The notes under the pieces were generated by a model. The model was not told the DNA's origin and ran no database searches. It saw only the letters and a program-made list of their open reading frames with translations. The position numbers and the translations under genes were made by a program. From positions 186,001 to 250,000 of the forward strand of contig CAVXRS010000008.1 of NCBI GenBank assembly GCA_963764215.1: a DNA stretch of 64,000 nt, in the 5' to 3' direction. Positions 26,551 to 36,400 of this stretch are shown here, one piece after another (position 1 is the first letter of the stretch; every line of letters begins with the position of its first letter). The DNA comes from JAFDWI01 sp963764215 (GTDB lineage: Bacteria; Actinomycetota; Acidimicrobiia; Acidimicrobiales; Iamiaceae).

Positions 26551-28083
26551 CGCCATTCGGCGCCGGCGGAGGCGATCTCGCCGGTCTGGGTCGTGCCGGT
26601 GCCATCGGTGGCACGGGCGGTGATCGTGTGATCGCCCGGTTCTGCCTTCCAGGGCAGGTACCACTGTCGCCAACTGTCCACGCCGAGGGCTTCGGCCAAG
26701 TTCGCGACCTGCCAGGGCGCCGTCGTCGACACGCACCTCGACGCGTTCGATGCCTCTGGTCGGCGCCCATGCGACCCCGGCGATGACGGTGTGTCCCGCC
26801 GCGATCGTGCTCGCCGGCCGAGGCACGTCGATGCGCGACTCGGTCTTGATCGGCCCTCGTTGCGACCAACCCCGGGGCACCCAGTAGCCCTGCGCGTCCC
26901 AGCCCGTCAGCTCGATGGTCCGCAACCACTTCGTCGCCGAGACGTACCCGTAGAGGCCGGGCACGATGATGCGGGCCGGGAAACCGTGGTTGATCGGCAG
27001 GGGTTGCCCGTTCATCGCGACCGCGACCATGGCGTCACCGTCGTCGAGGGCCATCGCGGTGGGGAAACCGGCGGTGAACCCGTCCACCGAATGTCCCATC
27101 ACCTGTTTGCCGGCCGGTTGCACGCCGGCCCGCTGCAGCAGGTGCTGCAGGGGGACACCCTGCCACCGGGCGTTGCCCACCAGGTTGCCGCCGACCTCGT
27201 TGGACACGCAGGCCAGGGTGATGTCGGCTTCGACCTGGGGCAGGTCGAGGAGCTCCTGGTAGGTCAGCGAGTAGGGCCGGTCCACCGCCCCGCGGATCTC
27301 CAGGTGCCAGTGGTCCGGATCCACCGCCGGCGTGCGGAGGGCCGTGTCAACCCGGTAGAAGTCGCCGTTCGGCGTGAACAGCGGGGTGATTCCGTCGACG
27401 TCCAGCTTGGTCGCCCCCGGAACCGGTCGGGGCGATCGGGTGGGCCGGGGCAGCCGGATGGCCCGGCGGATCTCCTCGACCCGTTGCCGACCGCTGAGCG
27501 CCCAGCCCCCGAGTCCGGCCAGCGCGCCGGCCACGAGGGTCCCGCCGCTCCAGATCAGGAACTTCCGTCGGTCGGGCCCGCCTCCCGGTTCCCGTGCCCG
27601 GGAGCGCGGTGTCGCGACGGTGAGCAGCCCGCGCAGGACGGCCACGCCGGTGGCCGCACCGATCACGCCGACGATCACCGCTCCGATCGCCGGGGTCCGG
27701 GCCTTGGCGAGCGCGGCGCTGACCCCCAGCACGGCGAAGAGCACGAAACCCGCGGCGGCCGGCACGAACCACCGGCGTGCGACGATGCCGAGGACCGCGC
27801 CCAGTGCGAGGGCGATGATCACGGTGCCGATGATGAGTGCGGACTTGTCGGAGGTGCCGAAGAGGTCGATGGCCTTGCGGTCGAACGAGCCGGGCATGAT
27901 GTCGATGACGGCGTCTCCGATGGCGAGCAGCAACGACGGCACGTCGGCGAAGAGTCCGGCCACCAGTTCGGACGCGCCCAACGCCGCGATGGCGGCGGCG
28001 AGTCCGGCCAACGCCGCCTGCGGCCGGGAAACCGATGTCCGGTCCCCGATGGCCGACGCTTCGGTGGTCTGGTCGTTGCCCAT
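26507..28083 (-). CDS. Membrane-anchored molybdopterin oxidoreductase (sulfite-oxidase fold), two frameshifts
   Basis: The N-terminal about 190 residues contain five or six helices. A further anchor follows RRKFLIWSGG. The oxidoreductase domain then has DHWHLEIRGAVDRPYSLTYQ, the Mo-cofactor Cys in ITLACVSNEVGGNLVGNARW, and GFPARIIVPGLYGYVSATKW. A C-terminal Mo-co dimerisation-type domain (VEVRVDDGA, then WRQWYLPWKAEPGDHTI) ends at YPVVQVRVDRQ. Frames break near 26720 and 26565. Family members oxidise sulfite or related substrates; the substrate here is not known. Confidence 0.82.
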
Positions 28084-28187
28084 GGGATCGACCTACCTCA
28101 CGTGGTCGTGCAGTCGTCCGGGTACCCGGTGTTCGGAGCGCGTCGCCCGGGTGGATGCTCAGGACCTGTCCGAGTGTGGTTCCGGCG

Positions 28188-28637
28188 CTATCCGGACTTT
28201 CCCGAGAGGTCGCACGCACCGAATTCGTCCTTGGCGTCGGTGGCGAGCTTCTGCCAGGCATCGGAGATGGTACTCAGGTCCGACTTGACCTTGCCGGTGA
28301 TGCCGCTGAGCGACGTCGCTCCCGAGCCGACACCCGAGATGGTGTCCCCGAGCGACGACAATCCGGCCTGCAGCGCTTTGACGTCGGCGCCGAACTGTTC
28401 GCTGCCGCTCGCCTTCAGCTTCTCCAGCGTGGCGCCGATCGCGTCGAGTTGCTTCTGGAGGTCGGCGACGCCGTTGGAGGTGAACGTCGCCTGGGGAAGG
28501 TCACGTACCTGGGTCGCCAGGGTCTGCAGGTCGTCGCAGGTCGAGGCCTTGGGCGAACTGGACGAACAGGCCACGCCGAGAAAGGTGAGGATCAGGGCGC
28601 CGAGGATGACTGCGGCGCTTCGGCGCAGCGAGTGCAT
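28188..28637 (-). CDS. Small predicted lipoprotein of unknown function
   Basis: The 149-residue protein has a signal ending at the lipobox LGVACSSSS. The mature part is helical with heptad-like LQKQLDAIGATLEKLKASG, and Cys residues near both ends (STCDDL and FGACDL) could form a disulfide. Similar short coiled-coil lipoproteins occur in actinobacteria without known function. It sits 104 bp upstream of the molybdopterin gene on the same strand. Confidence 0.7.
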   Translation of the reverse strand: MHSLRRSAAVILGALILTFLGVACSSSSPKASTCDDLQTLATQVRDLPQATFTSNGVADLQKQLDAIGATLEKLKASGSEQFGADVKALQAGLSSLGDTISGVGSGATSLSGITGKVKSDLSTISDAWQKLATDAKDEFGACDLSGKSG

Positions 28638-28702
28638 GTCCCGATCCTACGTCGGCGGGTGGGTTCTTCGCGGCCGTGCTCTGACGGGCCCAGGCGGTTC
28701 GG

Positions 28703-29366
28703 TCAGAATGCGAGGGAGATCCCGTCGCCCAGCACCTTGGCCCCCAGCACCGCGAAGAGCACGGCCATCACGGTGGTGTTGTTCACCGACAGCCACCCTT
28801 TCATGTTGTCCAGGATCGGGCTGACCCTGGCCTTGGCCGAAAGGTAGGCCACGACCGGGACGATGATGGTGATCGAGGAGAGCACGACGAACACCGCGGC
28901 GACGCCGAGCTCGGCGCCACCATCCAGGTTTGCGCTCGCCGATCGTGGCTGCGCCGGCGACGGCCAGCGCGAGGTTCTTCGGGTTCGCGGCGGTCAACAA
29001 CAACCCCAGGCCCCCGGCCATGCCCGCGGACATGCCGTCGATCCTGGACATCCAGGCGGGCATTTCGGGTTCCTCGCCGGCGGCGGGCCGGCTGCGCCAC
29101 TGCTTGAGTGCGAGCACGAGCAGGATGACACCGATGACGATCTTGCCGATCCCGGTGGCGTCGGTGGAGCCGCCCGAACCCGCCACGCCCGAGCCCAGCA
29201 CGAGCGCGGTGACGAGCGAGAGGCCCAGCACCCAACCGACGACGAACGAGATGCTGTTCCTGGCCGCGGCGCGGGAGAACAACATCAGGATGAGGGCGAT
29301 GATCGGAACGGGACTGATCGCGATGCCGATTGCGGTCGGCAGGATCTGTCCGATTGCTGCGCCCAT
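28703..29366 (-). CDS. GAP-family membrane protein (Sap/LysE-like), one frameshift
   Basis: This membrane protein of about 220 residues with six helices begins MGAAIGQILPTAIGIAISPV and has LLTAANPKNLALAVAGA, the hallmark of GAP/Sap proteins related to sulfolipid-addressing protein. The frame breaks near 28925 after GERKPG, and the last third (VFVVLSSITIIVPVVAYLSA) continues in another frame to the stop at 28703. Substrate is unknown; LysE-like exporters are distant relatives. Confidence 0.75.
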
Positions 29367-29478
29367 CGGTGCTCCTCGATCGGGTTTCGATTCGGCCTGG
29401 GATCGCGACCGGCCCGCGGTGCCGCACGCTAGCCGCGGGGGCGATCGTGGCCCGGGTCGGGGTACTACGGTGCCGGCC

Positions 29479-30375
29479 ATGGACGGTGGCGAACCCGGCG
29501 CGCGGGGGCCGGTGGTGGCGATCGACATCGGCGGAACCAAGATGGAATCCGCGGTCGTCGATTCCCGCGGCGCCATCGGGGGTCGCCATCGCTGTGACAC
29601 GGCAGGCGCAGATGCGGACGAGCTGTTCGGGGGCCTGGTGGCAACGGTGAGGGCGACCCTGGAGGACAACCTCCGCTCCGGCGCCGCGGCGCCGGTGTCG
29701 ATCGGTGTGGGCTGTGGTGGTCCGATGGCCCGGGGCGGAGTCACCGTCTCGCCGCTCAACATTCCCCAATGGCGGGAGTTTCCGCTCGCCGATCGGCTGG
29801 CCGCCGAGTTCGGCCTGCCCGCCCGGGTCGACAACGACGCCAAGGCCCTGGCACTCGGGGAAGGGTGGCTGGGGGCAGCCCGAGACCAGCGGAACTACCT
29901 GGCGATGGTCGTGTCGACCGGGGTGGGCGCCGGTCTCGTCGTCGACGGCCACCTGGTCGACGGCGCCTCGGGCAATGCGGGACATCTCGGCCACGTGGTC
30001 GTGGTTCCCGACGGCCGATCGTGTCGTTGCGGCAGCCGGGGATGCCTGGAAGCCGAGGCGTCGGGAACGGCGATCGAGGCGATCACCGGCCGACCCGCGG
30101 CCGAGGCCGACTCCGCGATGCGGCGCCGGACCGGAACCCTGGTCGGTCGTGCCGTGGCAACCGCGGTCGTGTCGTGCGACCTGCGGCTGGCGTGCGTGGG
30201 GGGATCGGTGGCGTTGGGCTTCGGCGACGAGTTCTTCTCCGCCGCGCAGGCCGAGCTGGAACGACTCGTGCACATCGGGTACGCCCAGGGAGCACGGATC
30301 GTGCCGGTGGGCCTGGGCGCGGACGGGCCGCTGGTGGGAGCTGCGTTGTTGGCTTTGAAGCTCGGGCGGGCCTGA
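29479..30375 (+). CDS. ROK-family sugar kinase (glucokinase type)
   Basis: The 298-residue ROK protein has the phosphate-binding motif VVAIDIGGTKMESAVVD and the catalytic Asp in ARVDNDAKALALGE. GNAGHLGHVVV is followed by the ROK zinc motif CRCGSRGCLEAEASG. No DNA-binding domain is present, so it is a kinase, not a repressor. ATG 29479 is chosen because sequence upstream lies in the divergent promoter region. The last codons and stop lie within the first copy of a 99-bp tandem repeat. Confidence 0.88.
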   Translation: MDGGEPGARGPVVAIDIGGTKMESAVVDSRGAIGGRHRCDTAGADADELFGGLVATVRATLEDNLRSGAAAPVSIGVGCGGPMARGGVTVSPLNIPQWREFPLADRLAAEFGLPARVDNDAKALALGEGWLGAARDQRNYLAMVVSTGVGAGLVVDGHLVDGASGNAGHLGHVVVVPDGRSCRCGSRGCLEAEASGTAIEAITGRPAAEADSAMRRRTGTLVGRAVATAVVSCDLRLACVGGSVALGFGDEFFSAAQAELERLVHIGYAQGARIVPVGLGADGPLVGAALLALKLGRA

Positions 30376-30582
30376 GGGCCCTGCTCGCTTCGGCTTCGCC
30401 ATCCGGGTGTCACCGGTAGAGCTGCTCCGCCTAGCGGCTGCGCAGCGCTGGCTTTGAAGCTCGGGCGGGCCTGAGGGCCCTGCTCGCTTCGGCTTCGCCA
30501 TCCGGGTGTCACCGGTAGAGCTGCTCCGCCTAGCGGCTGCGCAGCGTTGGCTTTGAAGCTCGGGCGGGCCTGAGGGCCCTCA
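30352..30582 (+). repeat. 99-bp tandem repeat overlapping the 3' end of the ROK gene
   Basis: The unit starts at GCTTTGAAGCTCGGGCGGG at 30352, 30451 and 30550, giving two full copies of 99 bp and a partial third that ends near 30582. Copies differ by about one base. Each unit includes the last codons and the TGA of the ROK gene, then a palindromic stretch rich in CGCTTCGGCTTCGCC and CGGCTGCGCAGCG. It lies between two convergent genes and may act in termination. It looks like a slipped or unequal duplication. Confidence 0.85.
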
Positions 30583-32095
30583 AGTCGCGGCAGGGGCGAC
30601 GAGGGGCCACGGGCGGTTCAGCTCCACCGAGCGGGCCACGTCGAAGAGCAGCGCGTCGTGGTGATGGGGAGCCATCACCTGCATGCCGACCGGGAGGCCG
30701 TCGATCGTCCCGGCCGGGATCGACACCGACGGGTTCCCGTACAGGTTGGCCAGGATCGTCAGCCCACCCATCGCCACGAAATCGGGGAAGCGGCGGTTGG
30801 CGATGTCGATCAACGCGTTGGGCAGGCCCGACGCGGCACTGGTCGCCACGCGCACGCCGCCGAGCACCCCGCGCAACACGCCGCGACTCAACGCGTTGCC
30901 CTTGATCGCCTTGACGATGTCGGGTTCGGGGCTCGACGTATGCCATTCGGCGTTGAAGGCCGGTCCGGGATTGGTCGCACAGACGATCAGGTCGCACTGC
31001 GAGAACGCCGCGGCCATGGCCTCGTTCGCCTCGACGCGCTGCGCTTCGGCCTTGGCGGCGGTGTCGAGGTTGTAGAGCGACTTGGACAGGAACAGGCCGA
31101 GGGCGATCTCGTCGGTCATCAGCGGAGCGCACTTGGGCCACTTGTCGTCCAGTTCGGGCAGCAGCGTCGCCAGGTTGCCCATCATCCACTGCGCCGCGAG
31201 GTTCGGCAGCTTCAGTGGCACCTCGACGCGTTTCATGCCGGCCGCCGAGATCATCGCCTCGGCGTTCTCAATCAGGTTCTCCTCGACGCCGGCTTCGAGC
31301 TCGACGCCCGAGAACGTGGGGATGATCGCCACCCGCAGGCCCGCGAGATCGTGGGTCTCCAGGTTGTCCTCGAAGCTTTCATGGGCCGGCAGGCTGGTGG
31401 GATCGGCGTAGTCGGGTCCCGAGCAGACGTCGTAGTAGCGGGCCGCGTCGCGCACCGACCGGGCGAGGCAACCCAGCACCACGGTGTTGGGGCGCATGTA
31501 GGCGTTCGGGCTCCGGGGGATCCGTCCGAACGTGCCCTTCATGCCGAGCAGGCCGGTGTAGCCCGCCGGGATGCGGATCGACCCACCGCCGTCGCCGCCG
31601 GACGCGATCGAGACGAGCCCTCCGGCCACGGCTGCCGAGGACCCGGTCGAGGATCCCCCCACCGTGTGGCCGTGGCGCCACGGGTTGTGGGTGACCCCGT
31701 TCATCTTCGTGACCGAGACGTTCAGGCCGCCGAACTCGCTGGCGGTGGTCTGCCCGACCGGCGTGACGCCCCCGGCATCCAGGAAACGTCCGGTGGCCAC
31801 CGAGGTGTGGTCGGCGACCCGGTTGGCGAACACCAGCGAAGCCTCGGTGAAGGGCCAGCCCTCGACGGGTTCGAGTTCCTTGATCCCGACCGGTACGCCG
31901 CCGAAGGGCCGGGACGTGTCGGCGTTCTTCGCGGCGCGCCCGGGCCCATTCGGGGTCGAGATGCGAGAAGGCGTTGAGGTCGCTGGTGCGGATCGCCTCG
32001 AGGGTGGCGTCCAATTCCTCGACCGGTGAGCGTTCGCCGGAGCGGAACGCGTCGACCAACGAACAAGCATCACCCTGCCATGGCGCATCTGTCAT
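30580..32095 (-). CDS. Amidase (amidase-signature family), one frameshift
   Basis: The Ser-Ser-Lys triad is visible: Lys in GVPVGIKELEPVEG, the cis-Ser in GGSSTGSSAAVAGG and the nucleophile Ser in ASGGDGGGSIRIPAGYTG. The protein is about 505 residues, normal for the family. The first about 55 residues (MTDAPWQGDACSLVDAFRSG) are in another frame and join near 31938, so ATG 32095 is the real start. GatA-like and amide-hydrolysing enzymes share this signature; the nearby genes are not gatB or gatC, so a stand-alone amidase is favoured. Confidence 0.87.
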
Positions 32096-32157
32096 GGCCT
32101 CGATTGTGGCATGTCCCGGAAGTTCGAGATGCTTTGACGCCGCGCCCTGGGCGGATC

Positions 32158-32853
32158 TCAGGTCGAGACGAGGGCGAGCACCTCGGAGACCGAGGCCTCT
32201 CCGTCGAACACCTTCTCCCCGTCGCGCAGCGCGACCGACCGGTCGACGCGTTCGACGAACTCGGGGTCGTGGGTGGCGACGACGACGGCCGCACCGTCCG
32301 CGTGCACCTCGTCGAGCACTTCGAGCAGGGTGGCTTTGCCCGGTGCGTCGAGACCGACGAAGGGCTCGTCGACCAACAGCAGCGAGAACGGGCGGGCGAT
32401 GCCCAGCAGCAGTGAGGTCTTCTGGCGGAGTCCACGGCTGAAGCGCGCGGGGAGGTCGTCGAGGCGGTCGTCGATCTTGAAGCGTCGGGCGAGATCTTCG
32501 GCGTAGCCGTCGAATCCGTTGCCACCGTGCATCCGTGAGACGTACTCGACGTGTTCGCGGACGCTCAGGTCGTCGTAGAGCACCGGATCGTCGGGCAGGA
32601 ACGACGTCGTGGCTCGCGCCGGGATGTCTCTGACCGGCCAACCGGCGACCAGGATCGTGCCGTCGGTCGGTTCGAGCAGGCCCGCGACCATGCGGAGGAA
32701 CGTGGATTTTCCCGATCCGTTGTGGCCGATCAGGGCCACCGACTGACCTGCTTCGACGGTCAGGTCGAGGGGGTGGAGCGCGGGCAGGTCCGCGTACACC
32801 TTGGTGAGCCCGGTCGTCTCGATCGCCGGCGCCACGTCGTCAGTGCTGCTCAT
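32158..32853 (-). CDS. ABC transporter ATP-binding protein
   Basis: The 231-residue ATPase has Walker A GHNGSGKST, Walker B LLLVDEPFVGLD and H-loop VATHDPEF. The signature is FSRGLRQKTSLLLG rather than LSGGQ. Its start overlaps the natural stop of the upstream permease frame (ATGA at 32850-32853), so the pair is an operon. The transported substrate is unknown. Confidence 0.87.
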   Translation of the reverse strand: MSSTDDVAPAIETTGLTKVYADLPALHPLDLTVEAGQSVALIGHNGSGKSTFLRMVAGLLEPTDGTILVAGWPVRDIPARATTSFLPDDPVLYDDLSVREHVEYVSRMHGGNGFDGYAEDLARRFKIDDRLDDLPARFSRGLRQKTSLLLGIARPFSLLLVDEPFVGLDAPGKATLLEVLDEVHADGAAVVVATHDPEFVERVDRSVALRDGEKVFDGEASVSEVLALVST

Positions 32854-34889
32854 CGTCGGTCCTCTTCGTGTTCCTCGTCGTGTTCGTCTTCATCCCAGTC
32901 TTCGTCTTCGTCTTCCCAGTCTTCGTCTTCGTCCTCGATCTCGACCGGCTCCTCGTCTTCCCAGTCGTCTTCGTCTTCCAAGTCTTCGTCTTCGTCTTCG
33001 TCTTCGTCTTCGTCTTCCTAGTCGTCTTCGTCCCCGTCTTCGTCCTCGACCGGCTTCGTCTTCGTCTTCATCTTCCCAGTCTTCGTCTTCGTCCTCGACC
33101 GGCTCGTCTTCCCAGTCCTCGTCTTCGTCGTCCTCTTCGTCCCGTCGTCTTCGTCCCAGTCTTCGTCTTCCCAGTCTTCGTCCTCGTCCGGCTCGGCCGA
33201 CTTCGCAGCGCTGCGTGACGATCCCTTCGTGGTCTGCTTGGACGACGACGTCTTCGCGTCGCGGGCGGAACGTTGCTCTTTCGCTTCCTCCATCGAGGCG
33301 CGCCACCAGGCGTGGAGGTCTTCGCGGTAGCGCACCCAGATCGCCACCAGGATCGCCACGATGGTTCCGGCCACCGCCACCATCCCGGCCGTCGACCACG
33401 GCGTCTTCCCACTGTGGACAACCGCATAGGCCGCAGCCACGGGTGCCACCCCGAGAGTGGCGATCGCCGGTGGCCAGGCGGCCCGGATCACGTTCTTCAT
33501 GCCCGCGAACTCGGGGGGCATCATCGCGGTGATCTCATCGGAGGCCGACGGCGCTCCCATCAGTGCGCTGACCGCAGCCCCGGCCGTGCCCAGGGTCGCC
33601 AGCGGCACCAGCACGATGGCCGCGATCCGCAACGAATCCGCATTCGGCTGGATCAACACGATGACCGCCGCGGCGACGATCGCCACCAGCACCATCACCA
33701 GCGTGGGGGCCGCGAGGTGCCGGGCGTGGAGCTCACCGATGTCGCAGGGAAAGCTCTCCGACCGGCTGGGATGGTCGGTTTCCTGGGCGAGCGGTTCGAT
33801 CGCATCGAGCCCGGCGACCCACATGGCCAGTCCGGCGACGACCAGCAGGGGAACGGTGCCGTCCCAGGTGGCCCGGGTTGCGAAGCCGACGATCACGGCC
33901 AGGATCAACAGCCGGACCAGCCGCGACGCCGGGAACCGCAGGACGCTGCGGAGCCCCCGTGAAAAGACCAGGAAGCGCGGCGCTCTGCGGTACGCGCCGG
34001 TGCCCAGCCAAGGATCCTCGCGGGGAAGCTCCTGGGCGAGTTGGCGTCGCAGGACCAGCACCGTGCGCAGATCCTGGAGGGTGACGGCGAAGCGGAGCTG
34101 GCCGACCAGTTTCGTGCGACGCTCGGCGTGTTCGATCGAGAGCCCCGCAATGCCCCGGAGGCCCCAGATCGCGAGCACCAGCCCGACCGCCGCGGGCGCG
34201 ATCGCCCAGGCGTCGAAGTGCAGTGGCCACAGGGGCATGCGACCGAGGAAGGTCATCGGCGCCGTCGGGCCGTGACCGGCGATGTCGGCGATCGACCAGG
34301 CGACCACGATCAGGCCGAGGAGGGTCGCCAGCCAGCGGGGAATCCGCCGACCCGCGGCGACCAGCGCCGCTCCGGTACCGAGCAGGACCGTGCCGGCGCC
34401 GAATCCGGCCCCACAGGCGATCAGCTCCACGGGGTTCGCCCCGAGTCGATGGCGCGCGAAGAGTCCGGCCGCCCCGCCGACGACGATGCCGATGAACAGG
34501 AACGACCGCAGCTGGCGGACCACCGGGCTGCGCAGCGCGACCGAACGGGGAACCGCGGACATCAGCACGTGGCGCACGTCGGGTTGTTCGAGTGCCAGGG
34601 GCCCGCCCCGGCTTCCCGAGCGCAGCCCGGCCATGAACGCCATCGCGGGGAGCAACCCCAGCACCGCCGGCCCCCGGTCGGCAAGGTCGGCGAGTCCGGA
34701 GGCGCTCAGTGCGGTACCACCGGCGAAACCGGATATGAACACCAGCGCGAACGACCCGAGGATCGCGGTGAGATACACCTGGTACATCGCGTCGACCCAG
34801 TGGATGTCGGCGATGCGTTTGCGGCGCCGGGTGCGTCGCATCTCGGCCAGCGCGACGATGGCCTCATCGACGGTGGACACGGCTTGCAA
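32850..34889 (-). CDS. Multi-helix ABC permease-like protein with long acidic repeat tail, interrupted
   Basis: The protein starts (TTG 34889; GTG 34880 possible) with VDEAIVALAEMRRTRRRKRI, then about twelve helices over 540 residues, typical of large actinobacterial ABC permeases without a named family. A tail of Glu/Asp repeats with DWED motifs follows, encoded by GAAGAC repeats. Within the tail the frame slips to read Lys-Thr repeats, slips back, then meets TAG at 33018-33020 in the place of a Trp codon (GAC TAG GAA GAC instead of GAC TGG GAA GAC). Past it the same frame stays open for 55 more acidic codons and ends at a TGA overlapping the ATPase start. Confidence 0.7.
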
Positions 34890-34960
34890 CGCTACAGGTG
34901 CGCCTGCATCGCCCAGAAGTCCTCCAGCCGGCCGGCGGCGTCGGCGGTGGGCGCGCGGGG

Positions 34961-35764
34961 TCAGGGGCGGCAGATGATCTGACCGAGCAGCGTGGCGAAG
35001 TACGCGTCCGGGTGGGAGGCCCAGCGTGTCCAGCCGTGGGAGATGCGCGTCAGGTCCTCCGCGGTACCGAAGCCCCCGTCGACGATCTGGGTGGCGATCG
35101 ACGAGTGGAGGATGCGCTCAGCCCACATCCCACCCCAGAAGCGTGCCCGACCGGGTGTTGCGAAGCACCAGGCGTCCGCCGAAGCCTGGATGTCGGTGAA
35201 CCCGGCCGCATGGGCCCAGGCGACCAGGTGACGACCGGCGTTGGGCTCGCCGCCGTTCGCGCGGGCGACCTGCTGATAGAGGGTCATCCATTCGTCCAGT
35301 TCCGGGAGCTCGGGATACCAGGTGAAGGCTGCGTAGTCGCCGTCACGGGCGGCCACCACGCCACCGGGGCGGCACACCCGGCGCATCTCCCGCAGGGCCG
35401 TGACCGGGTCGGCCACGTGCTGGAGGACCTGGTGGGCGTGGACGACGTCGAAGGTGGCATCGCCAAAGTCCAGGTCACAGACGTCGCCCACGGCGCAATC
35501 GGCGTTGGCGATCCAGCGGGCGTCGAGCTCGGCGCGGGTCAGCGCCACGGTGTCGGCGCTGGTCTCGAGTGCGGTGACGTGCCCGGGCGCGACGAGCTCG
35601 GCCAGGTCGGCGGTGATCGTCCCGGGACCGCTGCCGACATCGAGCAGCCGTTGTCCGGGTGCCAGGTGCGGTGTCAGGTAGGCGGCCGAGTTCGCGGCGG
35701 TGCGCCAGCGGTGCGAACGCAGCACCGAGTCGTGGTGCCCGTGGGTGTAGCGGCTGTCGGTCAT
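34961..35764 (-). CDS. SAM-dependent methyltransferase
   Basis: The 267-residue class I methyltransferase has motif I QRLLDVGSGPGTITADLAEL, acidic motif II in TALETSADTV, and FDVVHAHQVLQHVADPVTAL. The UbiE-like middle REMRRVCRPGGVVAARDGDY follows. Tyr/Trp-rich C-terminal sequence suggests a small-molecule substrate. ATG 35764 is selected by homology. It is alone between the ABC pair and the epimerase gene on the same strand; no function is implied by context. Confidence 0.85.
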   Translation of the reverse strand: MTDSRYTHGHHDSVLRSHRWRTAANSAAYLTPHLAPGQRLLDVGSGPGTITADLAELVAPGHVTALETSADTVALTRAELDARWIANADCAVGDVCDLDFGDATFDVVHAHQVLQHVADPVTALREMRRVCRPGGVVAARDGDYAAFTWYPELPELDEWMTLYQQVARANGGEPNAGRHLVAWAHAAGFTDIQASADAWCFATPGRARFWGGMWAERILHSSIATQIVDGGFGTAEDLTRISHGWTRWASHPDAYFATLLGQIICRP

Positions 35765-35860
35765 GGCGGTCCCTTTCGCTGTCGGGAGCCAACCTAGCCG
35801 TTGCTGTCTTGGAATGTGAAATCGCCGTCTCAAATAATGAGATAGCGGGACGTGTGCGTC

Positions 35861-36358
35861 CTACTCCTGGACGAGTTCGATCAAGGTGCCGAAGCTGGTC
35901 TTGGGGTGGATGAACGCCACGGTGGTGCCCCGCGAGCCGGGTCGGGGGGCCTGGTCGATGGCCCGGCCGCCGTTGTCCTTCACCGACTGCAGCGCGGCGC
36001 CGCAGTTCTCGACGCGGTAGCCGACGTGGTGCAGGCCCTCACCTTTCTTCTCGAGGTAGACGGCCACCGGTGAGTCGTCGCGGGTGGGGGTGAGCAACTG
36101 GATGTAGGAATCGGCGACCTTCAACAGGGCTTCCTCGACGCCGTCGGATTCGACCACCTCGCGGTGGTCCACGGTGGCGCCGAAGGTGTCGCGGTAGAAG
36201 TCGATGGCCGCCGGCAGGTCGCGCACGGCGATCGCCACGTGGTCGATCTCGGTCAGGATCAGCTCGTCACTGCCGAAGGTCTCGGTGTCGGGCGTGTGGC
36301 TGTCCGAGCTGCCCCGGTCATCGTCCTGGTTGGGGTTGCGGGCGGCGATGGGACTCAT
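35861..36358 (-). CDS. mce: Methylmalonyl-CoA epimerase
   Basis: This VOC-fold enzyme interconverts (R)- and (S)-methylmalonyl-CoA. After an N-terminal extension of about 35 residues come the metal ligand His in EIDHVAIAVRDL, LLTPTRDDSPVAVYLEKKGE, GLHHVGYRVEN with its His, and the C-terminal LIELVQE with its Glu. It lies 42 bp downstream of ccr, as in ethylmalonyl-CoA pathway clusters. Confidence 0.9.
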   Translation of the reverse strand: MSPIAARNPNQDDDRGSSDSHTPDTETFGSDELILTEIDHVAIAVRDLPAAIDFYRDTFGATVDHREVVESDGVEEALLKVADSYIQLLTPTRDDSPVAVYLEKKGEGLHHVGYRVENCGAALQSVKDNGGRAIDQAPRPGSRGTTVAFIHPKTSFGTLIELVQE

Positions 36359-36400
36359 GGCGTCCTCCTTTGCAGACGGGTGGGCAGGTCGTTGGTGCGG

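Noticed and set aside
30352..30582. Tandem copies considered as a CRISPR array
   Set aside because: The 99-bp units are adjacent with no unique spacers and include the ROK stop codon; no cas genes are present.
32870..33210. Acidic repeat tract considered as a separate small protein on the plus strand
   Set aside because: Plus-strand frames read Phe-Val-Phe repeats, an artefact of the GAAGAC repeat; the minus frame continues a real membrane protein.
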